Origin: Rhodopseudomonas infernalis | Lineage (GTDB): Bacteria; Pseudomonadota; Alphaproteobacteria; Rhizobiales; Xanthobacteraceae | NCBI RefSeq assembly: GCF_022271405.1 | Contig: NZ_JAJNAL010000001.1 | Coordinates: forward strand, 310,001-374,000 | DNA: 64,000 nucleotides | Direction: 5' to 3' | Shown: piece after piece, positions 37,264 through 45,300 of the stretch | Layout of the letters: each line of letters begins with the position of its first letter | Numbering within the stretch: position 1 is the first letter of the stretch | Notes under the pieces: model-generated | Databases searched by the model: none | What the model saw: the letters and a program-made list of their open reading frames with translations, nothing else | Told to the model about the DNA's origin: nothing | Program-made: the position numbers and the translations under genes

Positions 37264-38046
37264 CTAGGCTTCGATATTTCTGTAGGGCGCGAACCAGCCA
37301 AGTCCGTCGGTGGTGGCGCCGCGCGGCCGATACTCGGCGCCGACGAAGCCGGCATAGCCGAGCCGGTCGAGTTCCGCGAACAGGAAGGCCGAGTTCAACT
37401 CCTCGCTATCAGGCTCCTGGCGCGAGGGCACGCTGGCGATCTGGATGTGGCCGATGACGGGCATCATCTCACGCAGTCGCATCACCACATCGCCGTGCAG
37501 GATCTGGCAGTGATAGATGTCGAACTGCAATTTGAGGTTCGGAATGCCGAGTTCGCGGATCAGGTCGCGCGCCATAGCGAAATCATCGAGGAAATAGCCC
37601 GGCACGTCTCGCCCGTTGAGCGGCTCGATCATCACCTCGATGCCATGCGGAGCGAAAAAATGAGCCGCCACCGTCAGCGAGCGACGGAACGCCAAAGCGG
37701 CAGCGCCGTCGTGGCGATCGGCCAGCCCGGCCAACAGATGCACCCGCTTGGCGCCAGTCGCCAGCGCATAAGGCAGCGCCGTGTGCAGGCTCTGCTGCAG
37801 CTCCTCGAACTTGTCGGGCCGCGCCGCGAAACCGCGCTCGCCGGCCGTCCAGTCCCCCGGCGGCAGGTTGAACAGCGCCAGCGTCAGATCATGGCGCTTC
37901 AGCCGCTCGGCGATGTCGTCCGGTGCGTAGTCGTAGGGAAACAGAAACTCGACCGCCCGAAACCCCGACGCAGCCGCCGCCTCGAACCGGTCGAGGAACG
38001 GCACTTCGGTGAATAGAAACGAGAGATTGGCGGCGAAGCGCGGCAT
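37264..38046 (-). CDS. hyi: hydroxypyruvate isomerase family TIM-barrel protein
   Basis: This 260-residue xylose-isomerase-like TIM barrel belongs to the Hyi/OtnI group, which interconverts hydroxypyruvate and tartronate semialdehyde or 2-oxo-tetronate sugars. Metal-ligand Glu residues are in IEPLNGRDVPGYFL (near 142) and VGAEYRPRG (near 240), and the N-terminus MPRFAANLSFLFTEVPFLDRF is typical. ATG 38046 has AGGA upstream. Partners such as glyoxylate carboligase or tartronate semialdehyde reductase are not adjacent, so the Hyi versus OtnI choice is open; the gene name is given for family only. It stands alone between the chemoreceptor and a toxin-antitoxin pair. Confidence 0.85.
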   Translation of the reverse strand: MPRFAANLSFLFTEVPFLDRFEAAAASGFRAVEFLFPYDYAPDDIAERLKRHDLTLALFNLPPGDWTAGERGFAARPDKFEELQQSLHTALPYALATGAKRVHLLAGLADRHDGAAALAFRRSLTVAAHFFAPHGIEVMIEPLNGRDVPGYFLDDFAMARDLIRELGIPNLKLQFDIYHCQILHGDVVMRLREMMPVIGHIQIASVPSRQEPDSEELNSAFLFAELDRLGYAGFVGAEYRPRGATTDGLGWFAPYRNIEA

Positions 38047-38109
38047 GGGCGTGATCCTGGACGAAGCATCACCCTAGCAACCTGGACGGATCTGCGCAGC
38101 AGTCACTTG

Positions 38110-38364
38110 CTAACGCAGCATCGCATCGTAGTCGGCATGAGACCCGATCCAGAACCACAGCAGACCGTCCTCGACCGGCACGGCAAGTGCACGATAGCCG
38201 AGGCCAACCCTGACCGAGAACAGTTCGCCGACTTTCTTGAAGTGCAGTGATGGATGATGCGGGTCGGCTTTGAGGAGCCCGAAATTCTTGTCGGCGAGAT
38301 CACGAACAGCGGGTGGCAGCGCCCTGTAGGCAGTCCAAAATTTGGAGCTGGCAAAATGCTTCAC
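38110..38364 (-). CDS. RelE/ParE-fold toxin-like protein
   Basis: This 84-residue protein has the short RelE/ParE fold pattern: an N-terminal helix pair (KFWTAYRALPPAVRDLADKNF), the LHFKKVGELFSVRVGLGYRALAVP beta hairpin and a terminal WIGSHADYDAML strand-helix. Members cleave ribosome-bound mRNA or poison gyrase. It starts inside the preceding small gene by four bases (ATGA), the usual toxin-after-antitoxin order. His63-like residues of some RelE toxins are not obvious, so it could also be a solitary host-factor version. The function call rests on fold pattern and gene pairing. Confidence 0.7.
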   Translation of the reverse strand: MKHFASSKFWTAYRALPPAVRDLADKNFGLLKADPHHPSLHFKKVGELFSVRVGLGYRALAVPVEDGLLWFWIGSHADYDAMLR

Positions 38365-38558
38365 AGCTCGCCGGAGCTGCCGCGCCGATACTCCGCGAGG
38401 GCCTCGTTGGCGAGTTCGTTCAATCTTCCCGCGGCGGCATCGCGGGCGATGCGATCGTCAAAACGCGCAGCATCGAAGGCCGCGAACCAGGCACGAAACC
38501 GCGCCAGCTGGTCCTCGGGAAGCTGCTCGACCGCCTTTTCGATGTCCTCGACGCTCAT
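38361..38558 (-). CDS. small antitoxin-like protein
   Basis: This 65-residue acidic, helical protein (MSVEDIEKAVEQLPEDQLARFRAWFAAF... in character) resembles the antitoxin partner class of RelE/ParE toxins that begins with a helix containing an LPxxQLxxF motif. No DNA-binding ribbon-helix-helix is clear. No good ribosome-binding site precedes ATG 38558. It is followed by the toxin gene with a four-base overlap, and no other gene joins the pair, typical of a chromosomal type II module. Confidence 0.65.
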   Translation of the reverse strand: MSVEDIEKAVEQLPEDQLARFRAWFAAFDAARFDDRIARDAAAGRLNELANEALAEYRRGSSGEL

Positions 38559-38600
38559 GCGGTCATTCTAGCATGATAGCCAAGGCATGAGAACGGGCCG

Positions 38601-39305
38601 TCACAACCCTAAATACGCCTTCCTGACGTCCGGGTTGTCCATCAGCTCGGCCGACTTGCCCTGCATCAGAACGCGGCCGGTCTGCAGGATGTAGGCGCGG
38701 TCGGCGATTTCGAGGCATTCGGCCATGCGCTGCTCGACGATCAGCACCGTCATGCCGGCGTCGCGGATCTTCTTCACCGACTGGAAGATCTCGCTGACCA
38801 GTTTCGGCATGATGCCCTGCGACGGCTCATCGAGCATCAGCAGCCGCGGCCGGGTCATCAGCGCGCGGCCGATCGCCAGCATCTGCTGCTCTCCGCCCGA
38901 CAGCGTTTCGGCGCGCTGCTCGAGCCGCTCCTTCAGGCGCGGAAACAGGCTGAACACCAGTTCCAGCGGCTGCTCTCGATCCGCCTTGCCGCGGAACAGA
39001 TAGCTGCCGAGCCGCAGATTGTCCTGCACCGACAGCCGCGGAAACAGCCGGCGGTTTTCCGGCACATAGGCGATGCCACGCGCGGTGATCAGATGCTGAG
39101 CGGTGCCGTCGACGCGCTCGCCGTCGAACGACACCTCGCCGGAGCGGATCCGCTCGGCCCCGGCGATCGATTTCAGCAGCGTCGACTTACCCGCGCCATT
39201 GGCACCAGCCACGCAGACGATCTCGCCCTTTTCGACCTCGATCGACACCGACGAGATGGCCACCAACCCTTTATAGGCGGTGGTGACGTCACGCACCGAC
39301 AGCAT
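38601..39305 (-). CDS. Liv-type ABC transporter ATPase, LivF position (first operon)
   Basis: This 234-residue ATPase powers a branched-chain-amino-acid-type importer. Walker A is GANGAGKS (near residues 34-41), the signature LSGGEQQMLAIGRAL is intact, Walker B is LLMLDEPSQG, and the switch His is in VLIVEQR as Gln-Arg, common in LivF. ATG 39305 overlaps the LivG-type stop by 17 bases; the in-frame TTG at 39317 is an alternative. It is last in the order DUF1445, binding protein, LivH, LivM, LivG, LivF. Confidence 0.93.
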   Translation of the reverse strand: MLSVRDVTTAYKGLVAISSVSIEVEKGEIVCVAGANGAGKSTLLKSIAGAERIRSGEVSFDGERVDGTAQHLITARGIAYVPENRRLFPRLSVQDNLRLGSYLFRGKADREQPLELVFSLFPRLKERLEQRAETLSGGEQQMLAIGRALMTRPRLLMLDEPSQGIMPKLVSEIFQSVKKIRDAGMTVLIVEQRMAECLEIADRAYILQTGRVLMQGKSAELMDNPDVRKAYLGL

Positions 39306-40023
39306 GGCGATCCCCAAGGTAGGCAGTGATGACTTTCGGATCGCGGACGACGTCGGCCGGCTTGCCCTCGACCAGCACCTTGCCGAGATCGAGCACGATG
39401 GCGCGATCGACCAACGGCATCACGATCTCCATGACGTGCTCGACCATCAGCACGGTCACTCCGGTGTCCCGGACGCGGCGGACCAGTTCGACGCCGGTCT
39501 GCGCTTCGGTCGGCGTGAGGCCCGTCAGCACCTCGTCGAGCAGCAGCAGCTTCGGTTCGGTCGCGAGCGCGCGCGCTACTTCGAGGCGGCGCTTCTCCGA
39601 GGGGATCAACTGGTTGGCGAGCACATCGGCGCGCGCGTCGAGGCCGCAGAATTTGAGCACTTCGTCCGCCTTGCGGCGCGCTTCGCGCATCACCGTCGTG
39701 CGGATCAGCGCGCCGACGATGACGTTGTCAATCACCGTCATCGACTCGAAGCTCTTCACCACCTGAAAGGTGCGGCCGATTCCGCGCGCGCAGCGCGCGG
39801 TCGCCGGCAGTTTGGTGACGTCTTCGCCGTCGAAGATGATCGAGCCCTGGGTCGGCGGCAGCACGCCGGCGATCAGGTTGAACAGCGTCGACTTGCCGGC
39901 GCCGTTCGGGCCGATCAGGCCGACGATCTCGCCGCGGCCGACCGAGATCGAGACATCGGAATTGGCGATCAGACCGCCGAAGCGTTGCCAGACGCCGCGG
40001 GTTTCCAGCAAGGGCGTCGTCAT
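39289..40023 (-). CDS. Liv-type ABC transporter ATPase, LivG position (first operon)
   Basis: This 244-residue ATPase has Walker A (GPNGAGKS near residue 39) and Walker B (LLLLDEVLTGL). Its signature is unusual: where LSGGQ or LPYGxQRRLE is expected it reads LIPSEKRRLEVARAL, with the key glycines missing. The D-loop also shows DEVL in place of DEPx. LivG-type halves tolerate some change, and the LivF half carries a good signature, so the pair may use one active composite site. It overlaps the LivM stop by ATGA and the LivF start by 17 bases, showing tight coupling. The frame extends to 40212 but antisense-free upstream codons lie in LivM. Confidence 0.9.
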   Translation of the reverse strand: MTTPLLETRGVWQRFGGLIANSDVSISVGRGEIVGLIGPNGAGKSTLFNLIAGVLPPTQGSIIFDGEDVTKLPATARCARGIGRTFQVVKSFESMTVIDNVIVGALIRTTVMREARRKADEVLKFCGLDARADVLANQLIPSEKRRLEVARALATEPKLLLLDEVLTGLTPTEAQTGVELVRRVRDTGVTVLMVEHVMEIVMPLVDRAIVLDLGKVLVEGKPADVVRDPKVITAYLGDRHAVGA

Positions 40024-41006
40024 TGCGGCACTCCCTTCGAGGCCGGCCGGCGCGAGAACAGACCGATCAGGCCTTCGGGCCGGGCCAAAGCGATCACCAC
40101 GATCACGGCGCCGTAGAGAATGAGATCGACGCCGCGGCCGGAGCCGCCGATAAACGATCGCGTCACTTCGGTGAGCGGGATCAGGATCGCCGCCCCGAGC
40201 ACCGGCCCCCACAGCGTGCCGATGCCACCCAGCACGGCCGGGAGCGCCATCAGCAGCGAGAACTGGAAGGTCATCACGCTTTCAGGATCGATGTAGGACA
40301 CGAACATCGCGTAGAACGCGCCGCCAATCGCTGTGAGGAAAGCCGAGACGGCGGCGGCGCCCATCTTGGAATTGAACACCACGACGCCCAGGCTCTCGGC
40401 GGCTTCGGGATTGTCCTTCACCGCGCGCCACCAGTAGCCCCATTTGGAATTCTCCAGCCACCACGTCACCAGCCAGGCAACGCAGCAGAAAACCAGGGCG
40501 AAGTAGAAGTAAGGCAGCTTGCTGCGGGTGAACTGGAATTTCGCCCAGCTGTCGCCGCGGACCGGGATATCGATGCCGAGCGCCGCTCCGGCCCAGTCCC
40601 AATTATGGAACAACAGAAGGCCGATCTCGGCGATCACGATGGTGGCGATGACGAAATAGTGCCCGCGCAGCCGGAAGGTCGGATAGCCGAGCGCCAGCGC
40701 GATGGCCGCGGAGATCACACCGCCGCCGAGCATGCCGAACCACGGCAGCACGCCGAACTTCGTGAACAGCAAGGCGGTGGTGTAAGCGCCGAGCCCGAAA
40801 TACAGCGCGTGCCCGAGCGAGATCTGGCCACAATAGCCGCCGAGGATGTTCCAGGCCTGCGACAGCGCCGCGTACATCAGGGTCAGCACCATGATGTTCT
40901 GGACGTAGACATCCTTGACGAACAGCGGCGCACAGGCGGCCGCGCCGGCGAGCATGGCGGCGACGATGAGGTCGCGGCGGCGACGGTTGGTGTGAGCCTG
41001 GTCCAT
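40020..41006 (-). CDS. Liv-type ABC transporter permease, LivM (first operon)
   Basis: This 328-residue inner-membrane permease has about nine hydrophobic segments and the LivM pattern GYCGQISLGHALYFGLGAY (near residues 57-75) and the AVKDNPEAAESLG EAA-type loop (about 210-222) that contacts the ATPases. With LivH it forms the channel for a solute captured by the binding protein. It starts one base inside the LivH stop (TGATG) and ends with an ATGA overlap to LivG. The fast spacing indicates an operon. Confidence 0.93.
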   Translation of the reverse strand: MDQAHTNRRRRDLIVAAMLAGAAACAPLFVKDVYVQNIMVLTLMYAALSQAWNILGGYCGQISLGHALYFGLGAYTTALLFTKFGVLPWFGMLGGGVISAAIALALGYPTFRLRGHYFVIATIVIAEIGLLLFHNWDWAGAALGIDIPVRGDSWAKFQFTRSKLPYFYFALVFCCVAWLVTWWLENSKWGYWWRAVKDNPEAAESLGVVVFNSKMGAAAVSAFLTAIGGAFYAMFVSYIDPESVMTFQFSLLMALPAVLGGIGTLWGPVLGAAILIPLTEVTRSFIGGSGRGVDLILYGAVIVVIALARPEGLIGLFSRRPASKGVPQ

Positions 41007-41884
41007 CAGATCGATCCGAACAGGCCACGCGGCCGAATGAAGACAACCAGCAGATACACGGCGTAGATGCCGATCGACTTCAGCGACGGCGGCAGGATCA
41101 TCGCGGTGGTCGCCTCGACCAGGCCGACGATGATGCCGCCCGCAAAGGCGCCGAACACGCTGCCGAAGCCGCCGAGCGCCACCGTGACGTAGGCGATCAG
41201 CGCGAACGAGGCGCCGACGTCAGGATAGATATAGAAGAACATCGCCATCACGGCGCCGGCGAGCCCGATCAGCGCGGAGCCGAGGCCCCAGCCGAGTGCA
41301 AACACCTTGTTCTTGTCGATGCCGACCAGCGCCACCGCGCCGGCGTCCTCTCGCGTCGCCTCGAGCGCCCGACCGAAGTCGGTCTTCTTCATGAAGAAGA
41401 AGAGCGCGCCGAACGCAGCCAGTGACACCAGGGCGCCGACCAATTGCGGCACCGGCAGGAATACGCCGCCGATCTCGATCGTCTTACCGCCCAGCCAGGA
41501 GACGTTGATGCTGCGATAGTCGGGCGTGAAGAAGTACTGCGCCAGGCCGCGCATCAGGATGGCGAGGCCGAAGGTGGTGAAGATCTGCACCATGCCGATA
41601 TTGGCTTTGGCCCGCATCGCAAAGCGCACGACCAATAGATAGGCCAGAGCCCCGAACACGAACATCGCGGCGCCGACCAGCGGCGCCGATAGTAATGGGT
41701 CGATCGCGAAGAAGGCGAACAGGAAGAAGGTGATGTACATCGCCAACATCAGGAATTCGCCGTGGGCGAAGTTGGTGACGTCCATCAGCCCGAAGATCAG
41801 AGCCAGGCCGACCGCGACCAGCCCATAAAGAAGTCCCATCAGCAGGCCGCTGGCCAGGGACTGGATGATCGTGGCTGTGGTCAA
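41006..41884 (-). CDS. Liv-type ABC transporter permease, LivH (first operon)
   Basis: This 292-residue permease has about eight hydrophobic segments, the LivH start ALIFGLMDVTNFAHGEFLML and the ATREDAGAVALVGIDKNKV cytoplasmic loop. The TTG at 41884 is chosen: GGAGAGAGGG stands just upstream and the protein then starts at the place usual for LivH. A longer frame to 42088 would read through a palindromic repeat. The repeat (41897-41975) separates it from the binding-protein gene, which can lower read-through and set the protein ratio. Confidence 0.9.
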   Translation of the reverse strand: MTTATIIQSLASGLLMGLLYGLVAVGLALIFGLMDVTNFAHGEFLMLAMYITFFLFAFFAIDPLLSAPLVGAAMFVFGALAYLLVVRFAMRAKANIGMVQIFTTFGLAILMRGLAQYFFTPDYRSINVSWLGGKTIEIGGVFLPVPQLVGALVSLAAFGALFFFMKKTDFGRALEATREDAGAVALVGIDKNKVFALGWGLGSALIGLAGAVMAMFFYIYPDVGASFALIAYVTVALGGFGSVFGAFAGGIIVGLVEATTAMILPPSLKSIGIYAVYLLVVFIRPRGLFGSI

Positions 41885-41896
41885 AACCCTCTCTCC

Positions 41897-41975
41897 GTCA
41901 TTGCGAGCGAAGCGAAGCAATCCATGACGATGGCGGAGCGCTGGATTGCTTCGTCGCTGCGCTCCTCGCAATGAC
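41897..41975. repeat. palindromic repeat, family C, inside a transporter operon
   Basis: GTCATTGCGAGCGAAGCGAAGC and GCTCCTCGCAATGAC bracket AAGCAATCCA/TGGATTGCTT. It lies between the binding-protein stop (42015) and the LivH ribosome-binding site on the same transcript, and would form a stable mRNA hairpin. Confidence 0.85.
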
Positions 41976-42014
41976 GGCGACGCCGAAGCGCCCCCGTCCC
42001 TCTCGCGAGTTCGA

Positions 42015-43265
42015 CTACGGCATCGGCCAGATCGCCTCGGCCACCTTGGCCTGTTCGGGAAAGATGGTGACGAACTTGCCGTCGACATATTGCAGCAGCA
42101 CCGGGTCGGCGAAGGTGTTCTGTCCCATCTCGTCGAATTTGACCCGAGCCCACGGCATGATGGTCTGCTCGCCCGGCATGTCGGTGGCGACCAACGCTTC
42201 GCGGATCTTCTCGCCGTCGGTCGACTTGGCGCGATTGATGGCGTCCGCCATCACGATCAGGCCCATGAATTGCCGCGACGAGTAATCGTTGAAGTCCTTG
42301 CCGGACTTCTCCTTGTACATGTCGTTGATCTTGCCGACCATCGGCCGCTTCTTGGCCAGATCAATCGAGAACGAGCCGCGCGAGATGACGCCCGGGATCT
42401 TGTCGCCGACCGCGTCGTACAGCGCCTTCTCGGAGAAGCCGGCGTCCTGAGCGACGATATTCTTGGCCTTGTAGCCGAGCTCGCCCATAGTACGAATCAG
42501 CAGGATGCCGTCGGTGGTGTAGCTCGACGGCATCAGCACGTCGGCATTGGCAGCCTTGAGCTGCTGGACCTCCGCGGTGAGCGACGGCGAGTTGGCGCGA
42601 TACTTGATGTCGGCGGCGACCTTGTAGCCGCGTTCCTGCGCCAGCTTGAGCTGGGCGTTCGACGAGTCGGTGCCGAAGATGGTGTCCTCGTGGAACAGCG
42701 CCAGCGTCTCGATCTTCTGGCCCTTCTTCTTCAGCGCGTCGAAGAAGTCGAACATCGCCTGCGAAAACATCTCGTCGTGCGGCGCAGCGCGGAAATAGTA
42801 CTTGAGACCGCGGCGATGCAGGCTGGGCGAAGAATTGTCGGCCGACAGGAACGGAACCTGATAACGCTCGCAGATCTGACTGACCGTGACGGCGACGGCA
42901 CTCTGATAGGTGCCGACGATGGCAGAGACCTTTTCCTGCGTGATCAGTCGCTCGGCCTCGGCGCGCCCCTTCTGCGGATCCGCCTGATGGTCGGCAAATA
43001 CCAGCCGTATCTTGGCGCCGTCGAGCCCGGGCAGGCCTTCGCCGCGCGCCAGCGGCAAGTCGTAGTCATACTTGTTATTGATCAGTTCGGCCGCGGTCTG
43101 GAACGCCTTCTGGGCATCGACGCCGATCTGGGCGCTGGCGCCGGACAGCGGATAAATCACGCCGATCACGACTTCCTTGGCCTGCGCACGGGCGGTGGTG
43201 GCGAATGGCAACACGGCAGCGGTTGCGGCGCCACCCAGCAGGAGATTACGGCGATCGATCTTCAT
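42015..43265 (-). CDS. Liv-type ABC substrate-binding protein (first operon)
   Basis: This 416-residue periplasmic protein has a likely twin-arginine signal peptide (Arg5-Arg6 in DRRNLLLGG, hydrophobic core, cleavage after ATTARAQA), then the LivJ/LivK two-lobed fold (VIGVIYPLSGASAQIGVDA, VSAIVGTYQSAVAVTVSQI). Relatives in Rhodopseudomonas bind aromatic or aliphatic acids as often as amino acids; the ligand cannot be told here. ATG 43265 has AAGGA upstream. It follows the DUF1445 gene by 69 bases, so the operon likely runs from 44153 to 38601. Confidence 0.92.
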   Translation of the reverse strand: MKIDRRNLLLGGAATAAVLPFATTARAQAKEVVIGVIYPLSGASAQIGVDAQKAFQTAAELINNKYDYDLPLARGEGLPGLDGAKIRLVFADHQADPQKGRAEAERLITQEKVSAIVGTYQSAVAVTVSQICERYQVPFLSADNSSPSLHRRGLKYYFRAAPHDEMFSQAMFDFFDALKKKGQKIETLALFHEDTIFGTDSSNAQLKLAQERGYKVAADIKYRANSPSLTAEVQQLKAANADVLMPSSYTTDGILLIRTMGELGYKAKNIVAQDAGFSEKALYDAVGDKIPGVISRGSFSIDLAKKRPMVGKINDMYKEKSGKDFNDYSSRQFMGLIVMADAINRAKSTDGEKIREALVATDMPGEQTIMPWARVKFDEMGQNTFADPVLLQYVDGKFVTIFPEQAKVAEAIWPMP

Positions 43266-43334
43266 GTCATATTCCTTTGCTACCAGCGCTGTCGGTCAAG
43301 GATCGAAGGTTTGGGATCGAAGGGTCGGTCGGCC

Positions 43335-44153
43335 TCACAGCACCGCAAGGTGCTTGTTCTTCAGGTCGGTGACAAGCATCAATCCGGGGGCATGCGTAAT
43401 TGCGAACGGCACTTTCGCAGCGGCAATCACTGCCTGCGGAGTGACACCGCATGCCCAGAACACCGGCAACTCGTCGGGCGCGATCGTCACCGCGTCTCCG
43501 TAATCCGGCTTGGAAATGTCGGCGATGCCGATCGACTGCGGCAGGCCGATATGCACAGGCGCGCCGTGAACCGAGGGGAAACGCGACGTGATCTGCACGG
43601 CGCGGATCGCATCCCTGGGCCGCAGCGGCCGCATCGATACCACCATGGGCCCGGCGAACGGTCCCGCCGGCGTGCACTGAATGTTCGTGCGATACATCGG
43701 CACGCGGACCTTCTCGTCGATGTGCCGGATCGGAATGTCGTCGGCGAGCAGCGCCTCTTCGAACGAGAACGAGCAGCCGATCACGAACGCGACCAGATCG
43801 TCCCGCCAATGCGCCAACACATCGGCCGGCTCGTCGATCACCTCGCCGTCGCGCCACACCCGATAGGCCGGCACGTCGGTGCGGATGTCGAGATCGACGC
43901 CGAGCGACGGGATCATCGGATTGCCGACATCGGACATGCCGATGATCGGACACGGCTTGGGATTGAGCTGGCAGAAGCGATGGAAGGCGGCGGCGTACTT
44001 TTCAGGAAGGATCGCCAGATTGCCCTGGACGAAGCCGGGGGCAACGCCGGCGGTCGAGTCGGCCAGGCCAGCCCGATAAGCGAGCCTCGCCTGGTGAGAT
44101 GGACTCATCGAACCATCGGACTGGAGCTGCTCACTTGCCGCAAAAACAGTCAT
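43335..44153 (-). CDS. DUF1445 / UPF0317 putative hydro-lyase
   Basis: This 272-residue protein belongs to the UPF0317/DUF1445 family; one mammalian relative is D-glutamate cyclase, which makes 5-oxo-D-proline from D-glutamate. Conserved blocks visible are [14 protein letters not shown] (about residues 37-50), [31 protein letters not shown] and the late [11 protein letters not shown] and APGLMLVTD. No membrane segment is seen. ATG 44153 has an AGGA 8 bases upstream. As the first gene of the transporter operon, divergent from a LysR gene, it may act on the imported solute, perhaps a dicarboxylic acid or amide. Function is inferred only by family. Confidence 0.85.
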   Translation of the reverse strand: MTVFAASEQLQSDGSMSPSHQARLAYRAGLADSTAGVAPGFVQGNLAILPEKYAAAFHRFCQLNPKPCPIIGMSDVGNPMIPSLGVDLDIRTDVPAYRVWRDGEVIDEPADVLAHWRDDLVAFVIGCSFSFEEALLADDIPIRHIDEKVRVPMYRTNIQCTPAGPFAGPMVVSMRPLRPRDAIRAVQITSRFPSVHGAPVHIGLPQSIGIADISKPDYGDAVTIAPDELPVFWACGVTPQAVIAAAKVPFAITHAPGLMLVTDLKNKHLAVL

Positions 44154-44217
44154 TCGTCCGTCCTGCCTAGTCTCTCGACAGCACTGGAGCGCAAGCCTAC
44201 TATAATGTCTAATCTTT

Positions 44218-44233
44218 GTTTCTGATCAGAAAC
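44218..44233. promoter_or_regulatory. perfect 16-bp palindrome in the divergent LysR region
   Basis: GTTTCTGATCAGAAAC is self-complementary and contains the T-N11-A core expected for LysR binding. It lies 36 bases before the LysR start and 65 bases from the DUF1445 start. A TATAAT at 44201-44206 on the plus strand may be the -10 box of the LysR gene, so the palindrome would also sit near its start of transcription (autorepression). Confidence 0.55.
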
Positions 44234-44268
44234 GATAAAAGTTCTTTATCCAGATAGGAGCCACCCCC

Positions 44269-45228
44269 ATGGTGGACTTCAAGGCGCTCGAGACGTTCCT
44301 CTGGGTCGTGACACTCGGCAGCTTTCGGGGAGCCGCGCAAAAACTCAACACGACCCAGCCCGCGATCTCCCAACGGATCGCACAACTCGAACGCGAACTC
44401 GGCGTCCGCCTCCTCCAGCGCGATCATCGCATGGCGTCGCCGACGCCGAGCGGGCGTCAGCTGATGCTGTACGCGGAAAAGCTGATCGGGCTGCGGACCG
44501 AGATGCTCGCGGTCGTCAGCGATCAATCCAGCATGCGCGGCGTGCTGCGCCTCGGGGTCGCCGAGACTATCGTCCATACGTGGCTGCCGCGCCTGATCGA
44601 GCGGGTCAATCGACTGTATCCGAACTTGTCGCTCGAAATCGAAGTCGACATCACGCCGAACCTGCGGGCGCGGCTGCTGGCCCAGGAGATCGAGCTCGCC
44701 TTCCTGCTCGGGCCGATGACCGCATCGACGGTCCGCAGCCGGGTGCTGTGCGACTACGCGATCGGCTTTCTGGCGAGCCCTTCGCTCGGGCTCGGCGACG
44801 GCGAGCTCGCGGTCGAAGATCTCGCCAAATTTCCGATCATCACTTTCCCGCGCAAGACCCAGCCCTACGAGATCGTCCGCTCGTTGTTCAACAAGCCGGA
44901 GCTGCCGCCGATCCGGCTGCACGCGTCGGCATCGCTCGGCACCGTGATTCACATGGCGATCGAGGGACTTGGCGTCGCCGTGATCCCGACCGCGATCGTC
45001 GAGAACGAACTCACAGATGGGCGGCTGAAGTTGCTGCACACCAACCTCAAGATCCCACCCTTGCGCTTCACGGCGAGCTGGCTCGCCTCACCCGACACGG
45101 TCGCGATCGAACGCGTCGCCGAGCTCGCCGTCGACATCGCGCACAGCGGCGGATTCATGCCGGAGACTGCGCCGGCTGCAGCGCAGCTCCGCGAACATCT
45201 GCCGGCGAGCGAGCCGGTGATCGGTTGA
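44269..45228 (+). CDS. LysR-type regulator of the DUF1445-transporter operon
   Basis: This 319-residue regulator has an N-terminal winged helix (residues 1-60; FKALETFLWVVTLGSFRGAA, TQPAISQRIAQLERELG) and a C-terminal effector domain. It is divergent from the DUF1445-transporter operon and the palindrome at 44218 between them is its likely target. It probably activates that operon in response to the imported compound or its breakdown product. ATG 44269 lies after GATAGGAGCCA, a good ribosome-binding site. The two genes after it on the same strand (M20 hydrolase and D-2-hydroxyacid dehydrogenase) could be co-transcribed, though 72 bases separate them. Confidence 0.93.
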   Translation: MVDFKALETFLWVVTLGSFRGAAQKLNTTQPAISQRIAQLERELGVRLLQRDHRMASPTPSGRQLMLYAEKLIGLRTEMLAVVSDQSSMRGVLRLGVAETIVHTWLPRLIERVNRLYPNLSLEIEVDITPNLRARLLAQEIELAFLLGPMTASTVRSRVLCDYAIGFLASPSLGLGDGELAVEDLAKFPIITFPRKTQPYEIVRSLFNKPELPPIRLHASASLGTVIHMAIEGLGVAVIPTAIVENELTDGRLKLLHTNLKIPPLRFTASWLASPDTVAIERVAELAVDIAHSGGFMPETAPAAAQLREHLPASEPVIG

Positions 45229-45300
45229 CGCGCGGCGCAGCGCGTTGAAATCTTTGACACCTGCCGCGCCGCCCGGCGCCCAACGATATCCGGAGACCCC

